From Pseudomonadota bacterium (GTDB lineage: Bacteria > Myxococcota_A > UBA9042 > GCA-2863065): a DNA stretch of 64,000 nt. The position numbers and the translations under genes were made by a program. Shown in pieces: positions 26,424 through 36,366 of this stretch (positions within the stretch are counted from its first letter, which is position 1; every line of letters starts with the position of its first letter). The notes below the pieces were generated by a model. That model was not told the DNA's origin and searched no databases. It worked only from the letters and a program-made list of their open reading frames with translations. The stretch spans positions 25,587-89,586 of the forward strand of contig SXOX01000162.1 in assembly GCA_005776585.1 (NCBI GenBank). The letters are read 5' to 3'.

Positions 26424-29400
26424 ATGCACACGGTCCAACGCCCTCCCCTGCTGTCTGTGATGGTCCTGCTCCTGTCTGCCGGATGTTCGGGAAGAGAAGA
26501 AGCGACACAGGCTCCGGCTCCGGCGTCGGCGTCGCTCGAAATCCTCGCGTTCGACGTCGTCGGCCGCCCGTGGGGCGACGCGCCGGTGACGTTGACCTTC
26601 GGTTGGTCCATTCGGGGCACGGATGGGCCGCTGACGTGCCAGCTCGACTGGGAGGGCGACGGCGTCATCGATCGCACGCTCGCGGACTGCCGTGCCGAGA
26701 CGCTGTCCACGGGCGCCGGAGACGGCGCGACCACGACGTACACGAAGACCGGCGAGCACCGGCCCCGACTCGTGGTCACCGATGGCGTGCGCACGGCCGA
26801 GGCCAGCACCTCCATCTTCGCGAACTTCATCACCCTCGCCCCGGGCGTGATCGAGCCGGCGCGGCTCCCAGGCTACGTCGCGCAAGAAGCGTCCTGGCCC
26901 CAAGCGAGCGACGTCGGCCGAGTGCCGCCGCACGTCGTGCTCACCTTCGCCGATCCGTCCCAGGTGCCGGTGCTGGTGCCCGGCACGATCGTCTGGGGCC
27001 AGACCTGGTACATGAAGGTCGCCGTCGCCGTCGCCTCGGGTGCGACGCTCGCCATCGACGGCGAGGCCATCCCGCTGACTGCGGCCGTTCAGGACGCCTT
27101 CGTCGGAGCGCGGGACGTGGCGCCGCCGATGGGTGACGCGCGCTGCATCGCGGCCTCCTGTGAGGGCGCCGTCTTCGAGCCGCTCCCCGCGAGCAAGCCG
27201 CACGCCGTGCGGGACGGGGCGCTCGAGTTCGAGGTGAAGAAGGGCTCGGCCGGCCTCAAGACGAAGCTGCCGGTCGGGAGCGCACAGGACTTCGAGCACA
27301 CGCTGTTCGTCGGTATCAAGGTGAACAAGGTCATCCTCGAGATCGGCGTCTTCGAGCTCAAGCGGCTCGAGGTCGACATCAACCCGAGCATCAAGTACGA
27401 GTTCAACCTCCTGGCCAACCTCTTCAAGCTCGACCCCGCGCTGTCGATCGGGCCCATCGTGCTGGGCACCATCCCGCTGAGCGCCTTGCCACCGATCGCG
27501 GTCGTCATCGCCCTCGTCGTGGACGTGAAGGCTCAGGCGGACTTCAAGTTCGGAGCGGCCATCGAGGTCAACGTGCCGCTCAAGGCCAACTACAATCATC
27601 AGAACCCGAACGCGTTCACCTTCGACGTCTCGCCGGAGCTCATCGCCACCCCGGGCTCCAAGGAGTGGTCGGCCGGCCTCGTCGCCAAGGTCTCGGTCAT
27701 CCCCAAGCTCGAGATCCTGCTCCAAGGGCTCGTGGGGCCGTATCTCGCGCCGGTCTTTTCGGTCAGCGGCGAGGTCAAGGGCAAGAAGGGCCTCCCGCCG
27801 TCCCCGTCGCCGGCCGTCTGTGCGTCTGACTGGGTCGCCGACTTCGTCTCGCTGAACGGCGAGCGGTTCTGTGTGGCGTACAAGTACGAGCTCGGCGGTG
27901 AGGTCTCGATCGCCGCGCCCTGGTTCGAGAAGATCCTCAAGGACCTCAAGGTCCCCAAGAAGGAGCTCACGTTCGCCGACATCACGCGCGAGCAGTGCTG
28001 GGGGTTCTGCCGGCCCATGGGCGCCGACGTCGTCTCGACGCCCGATGTCCCGCTGCCCGTCGACGCGCCGCTGCCCGTCGACGTCGCCGTAGTCACCGAC
28101 CCGGGCGTACCCGTCATCGATCTCGGCCCCATCGACGCTGGCGGCGGGCTGGGGCTCGGCGCCGACTGCTTCGAGGGCATGACCGTCGCCATCCCCGGGA
28201 CGCCGTCGTACGCGCCGAGCCTGATGACGGTGACGAACGTGACGGAGGTCAAGGGCGGCATCGCCTTCTACCCGACAGTCATCGTCAAGCCCGAAGTCGG
28301 CGACCAGAGCAGCAAGGTGCCGGCGGACGCGAAAGTGTTCACGTTTGGCGACCCCGCTCTCCTGCACGGCGTCAAGGGCTTCCCGGAGTGGATCCTCGGC
28401 CGTCCCGTCAATCGGTCGGGCAGGTCCAACCTGATCGCGGTATGGAACGACCCCACGACCGGCGCCTTCGAGTGGATGTTCAACATCAGCGCCGGGAGCT
28501 ACACCTACACCGACCAGGCCGTGCATCGGCAGTACCAGTTCATCTACGACACGCGCGCCAACCCCAGGTACGTGTATCGGAGCTTTGGCAGCGGCGACGG
28601 GGTCACCTGGAAAGAGCTCGACCCTCCGACGCCACTCACCGCGGTGGTGTCGCTGCCCAAGGACTGCTTCGCTTTGGCGCAGCTCGACGTCGCCCCAGCC
28701 TCGGCGTCGTTCGGGAGCACCGCCGTGGGCCAGACGTCGGCGGCCGCCGCCTTCACCGTGACGAACGTCGGCAAGGCCAAGTCCTCACCCCTGGCCATCG
28801 CCCTCGGAGGGCCCAATGTCGCGGTCTTCAGCGTGACCGGCGGCACCTGCGGGGCCGGAGGCGCCATCCTCGACGCCGGTGCGAGCTGCTCAATCGCGGT
28901 CACTGCGGCGCCGCTGGCGGGGTCGGCGCTCGGTCCAGCGACCGCGAGCCTCACCGTCTCGGCGACCCTGGGCGGCACGGCGGTCGCGACACTCTCGACC
29001 ACGGTGACCGACGCCGGGCTCACGCTCAGCCCGAGCCCGCACGACTTCGGCGTGCTCATCGGCGGCGGTAGCAGCCCGGACGCGCCATTCCAGGTCGGCA
29101 ACACCGGCACGGCCCCCACCACGGCGGTCACGCTCTCGCTCGACGGACCCGACGCCGCCGACTTCCAGCTCACGGGCGGCACGTGCAACAGCGGCGTCAC
29201 GACGCTCGCTCCGGGCGCCACGTGCACGGCCGTCGTCCGGTTCTCCCCCGGCGCCGCCGCGCTGCCCGGGGTGCGGACCGCGGTGCTCACGGCCATCGCC
29301 GCGACGGGCGGCGTCGCCACGGCCGCCGTCGTCGGCACCGTCCAGGTCGCCGCCGCGCTCACCCTGCTGCCAGGCAAGCACGACGTCCCGCCCACGGCCA

Positions 29401-29675
29401 TCGGCGCGACCAGCAGCGCGCTGTTCACGGTGACCAACGGCGTCGGCGCCGCACCCACCGGGCCGCTCGCGCTGGCGATGACGGGCACCGGGGCCAGCCA
29501 GTACGCGATCGGCGGCGGGACCTGCGTGCCCGGCGCGTCGCTCCCCGGCGGCGCGAGCTGCACGGTCGCCGTGACGTTCGCGCCGACGACGAAGGCCGCC
29601 TCTGCGGCCGCGCTGACGGTGACGGCGGTCCCCGGCGGCGCGCTCGCCGGCGCGCTCACGGGCGTGGGGTTGTAG
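26424..29675 (+). CDS. Large ASH/Ig-repeat lipoprotein
   Basis: 1083 residues; lipoprotein signal MHTVQRPPLLSVMVLLLSAGC. Residues 35-135 look like a PKD-type Ig domain (CQLDWEGDGVID, TYTKTGEHRPRLVVTDG). A long beta-rich middle (about 250-560) has no recognised motif (EFEVKKGSAGLKTKL, INPSIKYEFNLLANLF). A Val/Asp/Pro linker (about 540-575) is followed by a second unknown domain. The C-terminus holds three ASPM-SPD2-Hydin-like repeats, each with FxVTNVGxAxSxPLAI and a GGTCxxG..L..GASC core with paired cysteines. Probably a surface adhesin or scaffold; no enzyme motif seen. Confidence 0.7.
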   Translation: MHTVQRPPLLSVMVLLLSAGCSGREEATQAPAPASASLEILAFDVVGRPWGDAPVTLTFGWSIRGTDGPLTCQLDWEGDGVIDRTLADCRAETLSTGAGDGATTTYTKTGEHRPRLVVTDGVRTAEASTSIFANFITLAPGVIEPARLPGYVAQEASWPQASDVGRVPPHVVLTFADPSQVPVLVPGTIVWGQTWYMKVAVAVASGATLAIDGEAIPLTAAVQDAFVGARDVAPPMGDARCIAASCEGAVFEPLPASKPHAVRDGALEFEVKKGSAGLKTKLPVGSAQDFEHTLFVGIKVNKVILEIGVFELKRLEVDINPSIKYEFNLLANLFKLDPALSIGPIVLGTIPLSALPPIAVVIALVVDVKAQADFKFGAAIEVNVPLKANYNHQNPNAFTFDVSPELIATPGSKEWSAGLVAKVSVIPKLEILLQGLVGPYLAPVFSVSGEVKGKKGLPPSPSPAVCASDWVADFVSLNGERFCVAYKYELGGEVSIAAPWFEKILKDLKVPKKELTFADITREQCWGFCRPMGADVVSTPDVPLPVDAPLPVDVAVVTDPGVPVIDLGPIDAGGGLGLGADCFEGMTVAIPGTPSYAPSLMTVTNVTEVKGGIAFYPTVIVKPEVGDQSSKVPADAKVFTFGDPALLHGVKGFPEWILGRPVNRSGRSNLIAVWNDPTTGAFEWMFNISAGSYTYTDQAVHRQYQFIYDTRANPRYVYRSFGSGDGVTWKELDPPTPLTAVVSLPKDCFALAQLDVAPASASFGSTAVGQTSAAAAFTVTNVGKAKSSPLAIALGGPNVAVFSVTGGTCGAGGAILDAGASCSIAVTAAPLAGSALGPATASLTVSATLGGTAVATLSTTVTDAGLTLSPSPHDFGVLIGGGSSPDAPFQVGNTGTAPTTAVTLSLDGPDAADFQLTGGTCNSGVTTLAPGATCTAVVRFSPGAAALPGVRTAVLTAIAATGGVATAAVVGTVQVAAALTLLPGKHDVPPTAIGATSSALFTVTNGVGAAPTGPLALAMTGTGASQYAIGGGTCVPGASLPGGASCTVAVTFAPTTKAASAAALTVTAVPGGALAGALTGVGL

Positions 29676-29802
29676 GTCAAGGGGGAGGCGGACGCCTACG
29701 CGACGGGGTCCGGAACGACGGGCTCGGCCATTTCCTCGCCGGTCGCGCGGCGGGTCGTCGTGCGGATGCGGTCGGCGAACTCGTTCATGTCGGCGAGGAT
29801 AG

Positions 29803-31080
29803 CTACGGGCAACTCTTCGGATCCGCGGCGTCGTCGCAGAGCGTCGCGCCGAGAAGACACGACCCGACACAGCACACGCCAGCGCCCTCCGGAGTCGCGC
29901 ACGACGACCCGGACGCCGGCGCGTCACACACGAGCGTCTCCGGGTTGCAGCGCACGCCGCACGGAGGCGCCGTATCGGGTCCACAGTCGCTATGGGCCGT
30001 GCAGGGCCGTCGGATGCGCAGGCGATCGTCGAGGTTGCTGAGACCGCCGTTTGGCTCCGGGCCAATCCTGAGATGCGTCGACAGCGGCGTGTGTGCGGCC
30101 GAGAGCAGCGCGTTCCCGGGACCGACGGTCAGCGTGCCCCTCACCGCTTGCACGGCGCCGAGGCGCGGACCCACGCCTTCGACGACCGGACCGAGCAGCG
30201 ACGGCACGCTCGCGATCACACTCCAGTAGCCGCCGAGCATGGTGCGCAAGGTGTCCACTGCGCCGAGCAGGGCCGTCTGCCGCTCGGGCGTCTCCTGCGC
30301 GATGGCGTCGAAGTTCAGAAAGCGATAGTGCCCGCCGGTCAAGCACGCCAGCTCCTGCATGCGCGCGTCAGGCAGCGGATGCGCCCTCGACTGAAGCTGC
30401 ACGAAGCTCGCGTGCTGGTCGTGACGTCCGAGGTCGGCAACGTCGGTGACGCGCTTTCGGAACGCGCCGTAGCTCACGGCGTTTTCGCAGGCCGGCTGGG
30501 CCTTGCCCTCCACCACGACGCGGTCCTGCTCGCCGACCTTGAAGCAGTGCTGGAAGTGCTCGTTGCCGTCTTTGGCGCACGTATCCGGACCGTCGGCGAG
30601 GACGACAAGGTGCCGCACCGTCTCGGGCCGCGACGCGAGGAAGCTCCACGCGAGCTGCGCACAGCTCCAGAGATTGGACCGGCCCGCGCCGCTCTCACCC
30701 AGGTCCTGGTCGATGCCGGGCATGAGCGTGTCCGTCCCGAGCGTGATGGCGCGATTGGTCGTGTAGCAGTGCTTCAGCTTGTCGTCCTCGGTGACGCCCT
30801 TCAGTCCAAGGACGTCCTCGACGTTGCAGACCACCTTGCAGCCGTCCTCGTTGAACGCGAACACGATGGCCGGGTCGGAGGGGTTGAGAAGGCCGAGCAG
30901 GTACCGCGCAGCAAAGGTACGCCGGCCCTGACGGTCCGAGGCGCACTTCCTCCGGCTCGCGGAGTCCCACGAGTCGATGGCGTCCTCCGCACCTTCGATG
31001 CACGTGTTGGGATCGACGTGGCCCGCCGCCAGAGCGCGAGTGCCGATGATACGCGGATTCCGTCCGGGGTTCGCTGGACC
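29803..31080 (-). pseudogene. 5'-truncated von Willebrand factor A-like lipoprotein gene
   Basis: Read on the minus strand, the frame is coherent from 31080 (just after an in-frame TGA at 31081-31083) to TAG at 29803. The protein runs GTRALAAGHVDPNTCIEGAE, RRTFAARYLLGLLNPSDPAI, VFAFNEDGCKVVC, RSNLWSCAQLAWSFL and RHLVVLADGPDTC, the middle of a VWA fold, then a Cys-rich tail (CGPDTAPPCGVRCNPETLVC). There is no ATG, GTG or TTG with a ribosome site before GTG 30864, and neither a signal peptide nor a canonical DxSxS metal site precedes it (DSWDSAS stands at the expected place). The 5' end appears deleted at a junction with the PIN remnant. Confidence 0.6.
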
Positions 31081-31140
31081 TCACGCCGGGCCGACTCGCG
31101 CGACCTTGCGCTTGGGCCTCTCTCAGGCTGCCAATCGCAA

Positions 31141-31257
31141 TTTGCTGAAGCGCAGGCCATCATCACGCGCAATATCCGGGACGTGGCCAGAGGCGAGCTG
31201 CGCTTCCCGGACCTTGGAGTCCTGACGCCGCTCTCTTGCCTGGAGACGTATCCATGA
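31141..31257 (+). pseudogene. 3' remnant of a PIN-domain toxin gene
   Basis: The 38 codons before TGA 31257 read FAEAQAIITRNIRDVARGEL followed by FPDLGVLTPLSCLETYP, the conserved C-terminal strand-helix of VapC/PIN toxins (xxIITRNxxDF...xxVLTPxxxL). Upstream of about 31130 this similarity ends and the reverse-strand VWA fragment begins, so the metal-binding N-terminal half is missing. Its stop overlaps the antitoxin start as ATGA, the arrangement of an intact toxin-first operon. Confidence 0.55.
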
Positions 31258-31472
31258 CGACTCTGACGATTCGACTCACCGACGACAAGGCTGTTCGACT
31301 CAAAGCGCTGGCCAAGGCCCGATCGACGAGCGTGAACAAGCTCGTCGACGAGCTCGCCACGGTCGCGCTGGTCGAGTTCGACGTCGAGACGCGCTACCGG
31401 GCCATGAGCGCGCGTGCAGACCCGCAGGCTGCGCTGGCCATACTCGACGCGCTCGATGCGAGCCGTGACTGA
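31254..31472 (+). CDS. Ribbon-helix-helix antitoxin (PIN partner)
   Basis: 72 residues. The N-terminus TTLTIRLTDDKAVRLKALAK then STSVNKLVDELATVAL is a ribbon-helix-helix DNA-binding fold (beta strand TLTIRL, then two helices). The remainder (EFDVETRYRAMSARADPQAA, AILDALDA) is the toxin-binding tail found in Arc-like antitoxins that pair with PIN toxins. ATG 31254 overlaps the stop of the truncated toxin (ATGA), so in the intact locus translation was coupled. It now appears to be an orphan antitoxin. Confidence 0.75.
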   Translation: MTTLTIRLTDDKAVRLKALAKARSTSVNKLVDELATVALVEFDVETRYRAMSARADPQAALAILDALDASRD

Positions 31473-31556
31473 GCCCGTCGCACTGCGTCGCCGCCTCCGC
31501 CCCAACGGTCCCGTTCACTGTCCCACCGGCGGTCCAGATAGTGCCGATCTTCGCAT

Positions 31557-31578
31557 CTTGTCCCTTGGGTAGGACAAG
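31557..31578. promoter_or_regulatory. Inverted repeat, possible regulator-binding site
   Basis: CTTGTCC, 8-nt spacer, GGACAAG: a perfect 7-bp dyad about 58 nt upstream of the YceI start. The spacing fits a LysR-type operator better than a terminator because no T-run follows. The LysR gene at the end of the operon is the obvious candidate to bind it. Confidence 0.4.
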
Positions 31579-31636
31579 CCCTAACCTTCGAGCACGGCCC
31601 CGACGTCCGAGGCCGCAACACTCTCGGAGGATCACC

Positions 31637-32254
31637 ATGCGTCCAGTCACCGTCGCCCTCATCTCGCTCGCGTTCCCGCTCCTGGCCTCGGCCGACCCGG
31701 TCAAGTTCACCATCCACTCGATGGGCATGAGCCGCGTCAGCTTCTCGTCGGAGGCCATGCTGGAGACCATCATCGGCAACACCAGCCACGTCACGGGCAG
31801 CCTCGAGGTCGACCTCGCCGCGCCCAACCGCGGCGCGCGCGGGCAGGTGGAGGTGGACATCGGCTCGCTCAAGACGGGCATCGACCTGCGCGACGAGCAT
31901 CTGCGCGGCGAGCAGTGGCTCGACGCCAAGAAGTTCCCCAAGGCCACCTTCGCGCTCGACAAGGTCTCGCTGAAGGGGGCGCTGGTCGCCGGCAAGCGCG
32001 TGTCGGGGACGCTGTCGGGCACGCTGACCATCCACGGCGTAGCCAAGCCGGTCACGGTCCCCGTCGAGGTGGGCTTTCACAAGTGGTCGCCCGAGCTCAA
32101 GAACTTCGGCGTCGAGACGGACCTCATCCGCGTCAAGGCGGCGTTCAAGGTCGCGCTCTCGGACTTCGGCATCAAGGTCCCCGAGATGCTCGGCAAGAAG
32201 GTCGCCGAGACGCTCGAGATCGGGCTGAACCTCACCGCCACGCAGGCCAAGTGA
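31637..32254 (+). CDS. YceI family periplasmic lipocalin-like protein
   Basis: 205 residues from ATG 31637 (GGAGG 6 nt upstream). A signal peptide (RPVTVALISLAFPLLASA) is followed by a YceI domain: VKFTIHSMGMSRVSFSSEA, IDLRDEHLRGEQWLDAKKFP, GTLTIHGVAKPVTVPVEV and RVKAAFKVALSDFGIKVPE. YceI proteins are eight-stranded barrels that carry polyisoprenoid or amide lipids. Start choice discards a 32-residue upstream extension without a ribosome site. Probable operon with the small membrane protein and LysR regulator downstream. Confidence 0.9.
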   Translation: MRPVTVALISLAFPLLASADPVKFTIHSMGMSRVSFSSEAMLETIIGNTSHVTGSLEVDLAAPNRGARGQVEVDIGSLKTGIDLRDEHLRGEQWLDAKKFPKATFALDKVSLKGALVAGKRVSGTLSGTLTIHGVAKPVTVPVEVGFHKWSPELKNFGVETDLIRVKAAFKVALSDFGIKVPEMLGKKVAETLEIGLNLTATQAK

Positions 32255-32259
32255 ACGCG

Positions 32260-32442
32260 ATGAAGACGCCAACCAAGACAACCGCCCTCATCGCACTGGT
32301 CTCGGCCTTCCTTGGCGCGGCCGGCGGGTTCTTCGTTCACCGCGCGTGGTTCACCGAGGACAAGGCCTTCCTGGCCGCGAGCAAGGCGCAGGCCGAGCAG
32401 CTCGACGCGCTGGACGCCGCGCTGGACGCCCCGCAAGATTAG
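32260..32442 (+). CDS. Small single-pass membrane protein
   Basis: 60 residues from ATG 32260, or 63 from GTG 32251, which overlaps the YceI stop as GTGA. A helix (TTALIALVSAFLGAAGGFFV) is followed by a short acidic, Ala-rich coil (SKAQAEQLDALDAALDA). No family recognised. It lies between YceI and LysR with no gap. Confidence 0.6.
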   Translation: MKTPTKTTALIALVSAFLGAAGGFFVHRAWFTEDKAFLAASKAQAEQLDALDAALDAPQD

Positions 32443-32445
32443 CCC

Positions 32446-33387
32446 GTGCCTCACTCCGACCTCGACCTCAACGCCGTGCGGGTCTTCGTCGCGGTCGCCG
32501 ACAGCGGAAGCTTCCGGGCGGCCGCTCGCACGCTCGGGGTCCCCAAGTCCACCGTCAGTCGCAAGCTCGCCGAGCTCGAGGCCCACCTCGGCACGCGGCT
32601 CGTGCAGCGCACGACGCGGCAGGTCGCGCTCACCGAGGCGGGCGCCGTGTTCCACCGTGACGCGGCGCCGGCCGTCGCAGCGCTCGAGCAGAGCCAGCGG
32701 GCCATGGGCCAGCTCGCCACCACGCCGCGCGGCCTCCTGCGGGTGACGGGACCGCTCGACTTCGGACACCTCGTGCTCGCCGACCTGTGCACGGAGTTCC
32801 TGGTCCAGTGGCCCGAGGTGCGCCTCGATCTGGAGCTCACCGACCGCATCGTGGACCTCGTGGGCGAGGGCTTCGACGTCGCGATTCGCGCAGGTCGCCT
32901 CATGGACTCGTCGCTCATGGCGCGCGAGCTGCTCGCGACGCATATCGGCCTCTACGCCACGCCCGAATACCTCGCGGCACGGGGCACGCCGCAGCACCCG
33001 AGCGAGCTCGACGGGCACGACGCGGTGCTGTTCGCGCCGCGCCCCGAGATGCGCCTGTGGCACTTCCGCGGCGGCGCGGGGAGCGAGACCGTCGCGGTGC
33101 GACCCGTGCCGCGCGTCGTGGTCAACAACTTCATCTGCGCGCGCGACTTCACCGTCCGCGGCCTCGGCATCGGGCGCATGCCGGAGTTCCTGGCCCGCTG
33201 CGCGCTGGACACGGGCCGCCTGGTGCCCCTGCTCGAGTCCTGGGCCCCGCCCGAGGCGCCGCTGCACGCGGTCTACGCGTCGTCGCGGCACCTCTCGCCC
33301 ACGATCCGGGCCTTCCTCGACCTCGTGGTCGCGCGGCTCGGCAAGGGCCGCACGTCGCCGGCGGGGCCCACGGGCGCGGTCGCGTAG
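32446..33387 (+). CDS. LysR-type transcriptional regulator
   Basis: 313 residues, GTG start 3 nt after the previous stop. N-terminal winged helix-turn-helix: LNAVRVFVAVADSGSFRAAA, RTLGVPKSTVSRKLAELEA, LGTRLVQRTTRQVALTEAG. The effector domain follows (VRLDLELTDRIVDLVGEGFD, VAIRAGRLMDSSLMARELL), of the type that responds to small aromatic or quinone-like ligands in related regulators. It is co-directional with YceI; autoregulation through the dyad at 31557-31578 is plausible. Confidence 0.9.
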   Translation: MPHSDLDLNAVRVFVAVADSGSFRAAARTLGVPKSTVSRKLAELEAHLGTRLVQRTTRQVALTEAGAVFHRDAAPAVAALEQSQRAMGQLATTPRGLLRVTGPLDFGHLVLADLCTEFLVQWPEVRLDLELTDRIVDLVGEGFDVAIRAGRLMDSSLMARELLATHIGLYATPEYLAARGTPQHPSELDGHDAVLFAPRPEMRLWHFRGGAGSETVAVRPVPRVVVNNFICARDFTVRGLGIGRMPEFLARCALDTGRLVPLLESWAPPEAPLHAVYASSRHLSPTIRAFLDLVVARLGKGRTSPAGPTGAVA

Positions 33388-33501
33388 GCGACCGGCTTTC
33401 GGGTGGTTGGAAGGACGGACAGCTGCGGTCGCAGACAGTGCAGCCGCGGCCGAGTCGGGCTCGATGTCGCCACGGCCGTTCCGTGCCGCGGCTAGTCAGG
33501 A

Positions 33502-36366
33502 CTACAGGTAGAGCCCGCTCGGCGACGCGATTGCGGTCGCCGACACGACTCCGGTGCCACCGGCCGTCGCCTTGATGTGGATCGTGCCGTTGCCATGGCC
33601 ACTCAGCCCACCGGCGCCGCCGCAGCTGCCGCCCGCGCCACCACCGGAGGTCGTGACTCCGGTGCCCGTATTGCCCGGAGAGCCTCCAGTCACCACGAAG
33701 GTCGTGCCCGCCGTGCCGGAGGCGCCCGGCCCGATGAGGCGAATGATGCCGCCGCCGCCACCACCGGCGTCGCGCGTGGTCCCGTTCGCGCCATTGCCGC
33801 CTTTGGCCTGGATCGTCGCGCCCGCGCCCATGGTCAGCGAACCGCTACCCCAGGTCAGGAGGACGATGCCGCCGGCCCCGCCGCCACCGCCTGTCGTACC
33901 GCCGCTCGTCCCGCTGGTGCCGTTGGCGACAATCGACGCGCCTGGCCCGAAAGTGACCCCACTGCCTGCGCGGATCGCAAAGGTCCCGCCGCCTAGACCG
34001 CCTTGGCCGGTCCCGCTCCCTACTGATGACCCGCCACCTTCGCGTGGAGGATTGATGAGCGCCTGAATACTGCCGAGGGATGGCGCGGGGATCGCCGTCG
34101 AGGCGGCATTGCCGCTCATCTGAAGGAACACGCCAAAGCCCGGCGCTGACCCGCCGCTGGCATCGACCACGCTTCCCGTCGCTGGAATCCATGACTTCAC
34201 GACGATGGTCGCGGCGCCCCCGTTGCCCAGGTTGAAGGCGCCAGTGCACCGCACCGTGAGCCCGCTCGGGACGGTGAGCGTCACACCGGAGGCGATGGTG
34301 CAGGTCGTGAACTGCAAGTTGCCACCGTTGGGGAGGCCCGTGGACCAATCCGTATCCGCCGTAATATTGAGCGCGCCAGCCGAACCGTCGCCAAAGATGG
34401 TCGCCGAGCCGGCCGGGCCTTGCGCGCCTTGAGCCCCGTTGCAGACGTAGCGCGTCGAGGCCGCGATGACCTCACCGGCGTCCAAGGTCGAGTTGCCGTT
34501 GGCGTCCAGCCCGACCTCCACTTTGGTGCCTCCCGCGGCGCAGTTGGCTCCACTCGCTTCGTTGGTCAACTTCGTCAACGCGTTCTTTCCATCGGCTCCC
34601 GGGCTCCCGGAACCTCCCGCGGTACCGGTTGCGCCATTGCAGATGAACCGGGTGTTCGCCGCGATGACCTCGCCAGCGTCGAGGACGTTGTCGCCATCGG
34701 TGTCAGTCCCGGTCTCGAGCTTGGTCCCACCGGTCGCGCAGTTGGCGCCGACCGCCTCGGCGGTGGTCTTCGTGAGCGCGTTCTTGCCCGCGGCACCGGC
34801 CGCCCCGGCGAGGCCAGCCACACCATTGCAGACGTAGCGCGTGGCTGCGGCCACGACCTCGCCGGCCTCCAACGTCCCGTTGCCGTTGGCGTCGAGACCA
34901 ATCTCGAGCTTGACGCCGCCGGCCGCGCAGTTGCCGCCGATGGCCTCCGTCGCGATCGCGGTCAGGCTGTTCTTGCCATTGGAGCCATTGGCGCCGGCGG
35001 ACCCCGTCGCGCCGTTGCAGATGGTCGTCGAACCCGAGGCCGAGGTAAGCTTGACGCCACCGAGGGCGCAGGTCGCGTTGCCAATAGCCAGAGTCTCCGA
35101 CGTCACTGAGACGCCTGCCGGACCCGTGTCGCCCACCGCGCCCTGGGACCCCGGAGCGCCGGGATCGCCCTTGGGTCCCTGCGGGCCGCTCGGACCCGTG
35201 TCGCCCACCGCGCCCTGGGACCCCGGAGCGCCGGGATCGCCCTTGGGTCCCTGCGGGCCGCTCGGACCCGTGTCGCCCACCGCGCCCTGGGACCCCGGCG
35301 CACCGGGATCACCCTGGGGCCCCTGCGGGCCGCTCGGACCCGTGTCGCCCGCGTCGCCCTTGGACCCCGGCGCACCGGGATCACCCTGGGGCCCCTGCGG
35401 GCCGCTCGGACCCGTGTCGCCCTTGGGCCCCGGCGCACCCGGGTCGCCCTGGAGCCCCGGCGCCCCCTGCATGCCATGGCAGAGCACCTCACTACCGTTG
35501 GTGCCGATGACCTCGACGCCACCGGCAGGGCACGCCGCGGTGACGGGAGCCGTCGCGACACTGACGGACACGCCGTTGGCGCCCGGAAGTCCAGGCGAGC
35601 CGGCGAGTCCATTGCACAGATAGTGCGTATCGGCGCCGACGACGAGCTTGACGCCCCCTCCCGGACAGGCGACGTCGCCCTGAGGGACCGAGGAGCCCGC
35701 GACGACCACGGCAGGAGTCCCCGGAAGGCCGGGTTCTCCTTGGGGACCGGTGTCACCAGTGGCACCCGGGGGTCCCATCGGTCCCGTGGGTCCCGTGGGT
35801 CCCGTCGGCCCGGTCGCGCCGACCTCGCCCGGCAGCCCCTGCGGCCCCGTCGCGCCGGTGGGACCGCTCGGACCCGCCGGCCCGGTCTCGCCCTGAAGGC
35901 CCGTCTTCGGCCCGATCCAGGCTCCCGTGGCGTCAATCAGCGGGATGCCGTTCACCGTGATGGACTTGGGGTGGATGTCACCGACGGCGTCGAGGGCGAC
36001 CGCGGCGTAAGGGACGCTGCCGATGGGCGTTCGCGGCGACATCTCGGCGTCGCCGTCGATCGTCACGGCGAGCCACCGTGGCCCGATGCCACCAAAGACG
36101 CCGTCGGTGAAGGGCACCGTAGAGCCGAGCGCAACGGCGAACCAACCCTGCCGCACCTCGACGGTTCGCGCCTCAGTCCACAGCACGGTGCCGCCCGACG
36201 CCGCATCGTGGATGGCGAACGTCATGCCGAGGTCGTCGTGGATGGGCACACCTCCCGGGTCGGTCAGTCGGCCCTGGTGGGTCAGGGTCTTGGGAACCTC
36301 GGCGGCGCTCGCCGAGGCGAGGCCGGCGGCGAGGAGGAGGACACTGCATCGTGTGAGGAACGTCAT
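33502..36366 (-). CDS. Collagen-like secreted protein with EF-hand-like repeats
   Basis: 954 residues. A signal peptide (about 1-22) precedes a domain found on many bacterial surface proteins ([51 protein letters not shown]). GXY collagen runs follow (about 155-225 and 305-425), split by blocks that each contain CPAGG or CALGG and end CNG. Three longer repeats of about 58 residues (CAAGGxKLExGxDxNGNxxLxAGEV, ending RYVCNG) look like EF-hand-containing DUF7151 units. The C-terminal 230 residues are glycine-rich, beta-helix-like ([17 protein letters not shown]). Likely a trimeric surface fibre. Its start overlaps the stop of the upstream lipoprotein gene (ATGA). Confidence 0.8.
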   Translation of the reverse strand: MTFLTRCSVLLLAAGLASASAAEVPKTLTHQGRLTDPGGVPIHDDLGMTFAIHDAASGGTVLWTEARTVEVRQGWFAVALGSTVPFTDGVFGGIGPRWLAVTIDGDAEMSPRTPIGSVPYAAVALDAVGDIHPKSITVNGIPLIDATGAWIGPKTGLQGETGPAGPSGPTGATGPQGLPGEVGATGPTGPTGPTGPMGPPGATGDTGPQGEPGLPGTPAVVVAGSSVPQGDVACPGGGVKLVVGADTHYLCNGLAGSPGLPGANGVSVSVATAPVTAACPAGGVEVIGTNGSEVLCHGMQGAPGLQGDPGAPGPKGDTGPSGPQGPQGDPGAPGSKGDAGDTGPSGPQGPQGDPGAPGSQGAVGDTGPSGPQGPKGDPGAPGSQGAVGDTGPSGPQGPKGDPGAPGSQGAVGDTGPAGVSVTSETLAIGNATCALGGVKLTSASGSTTICNGATGSAGANGSNGKNSLTAIATEAIGGNCAAGGVKLEIGLDANGNGTLEAGEVVAAATRYVCNGVAGLAGAAGAAGKNALTKTTAEAVGANCATGGTKLETGTDTDGDNVLDAGEVIAANTRFICNGATGTAGGSGSPGADGKNALTKLTNEASGANCAAGGTKVEVGLDANGNSTLDAGEVIAASTRYVCNGAQGAQGPAGSATIFGDGSAGALNITADTDWSTGLPNGGNLQFTTCTIASGVTLTVPSGLTVRCTGAFNLGNGGAATIVVKSWIPATGSVVDASGGSAPGFGVFLQMSGNAASTAIPAPSLGSIQALINPPREGGGSSVGSGTGQGGLGGGTFAIRAGSGVTFGPGASIVANGTSGTSGGTTGGGGGAGGIVLLTWGSGSLTMGAGATIQAKGGNGANGTTRDAGGGGGGIIRLIGPGASGTAGTTFVVTGGSPGNTGTGVTTSGGGAGGSCGGAGGLSGHGNGTIHIKATAGGTGVVSATAIASPSGLYL
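35121..35408. repeat. Tandem 72-bp repeat inside the collagen-like gene
   Basis: Four consecutive units of exactly 72 bp, marked by GACCCGTGTCGCCC at 35121, 35193, 35265 and 35337, with a diverged fifth beginning at 35409. The first two are almost identical. Each encodes 24 residues, i.e. eight GXY triplets (order [19 protein letters not shown] on the coding strand), so gain or loss of units would keep frame and change fibre length. Confidence 0.85.

Noticed and set aside
29696..29788. A 30-codon peptide starting MNEFADRIR on the minus strand
   Set aside because: It has a protein-like beginning and ends just downstream of the VWA remnant, but is too short and isolated to support.
35121..35480. 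CRISPR array
   Set aside because: Regular spacing comes from 72-bp coding repeats of a collagen domain; there are no unique spacers and the frame is maintained.
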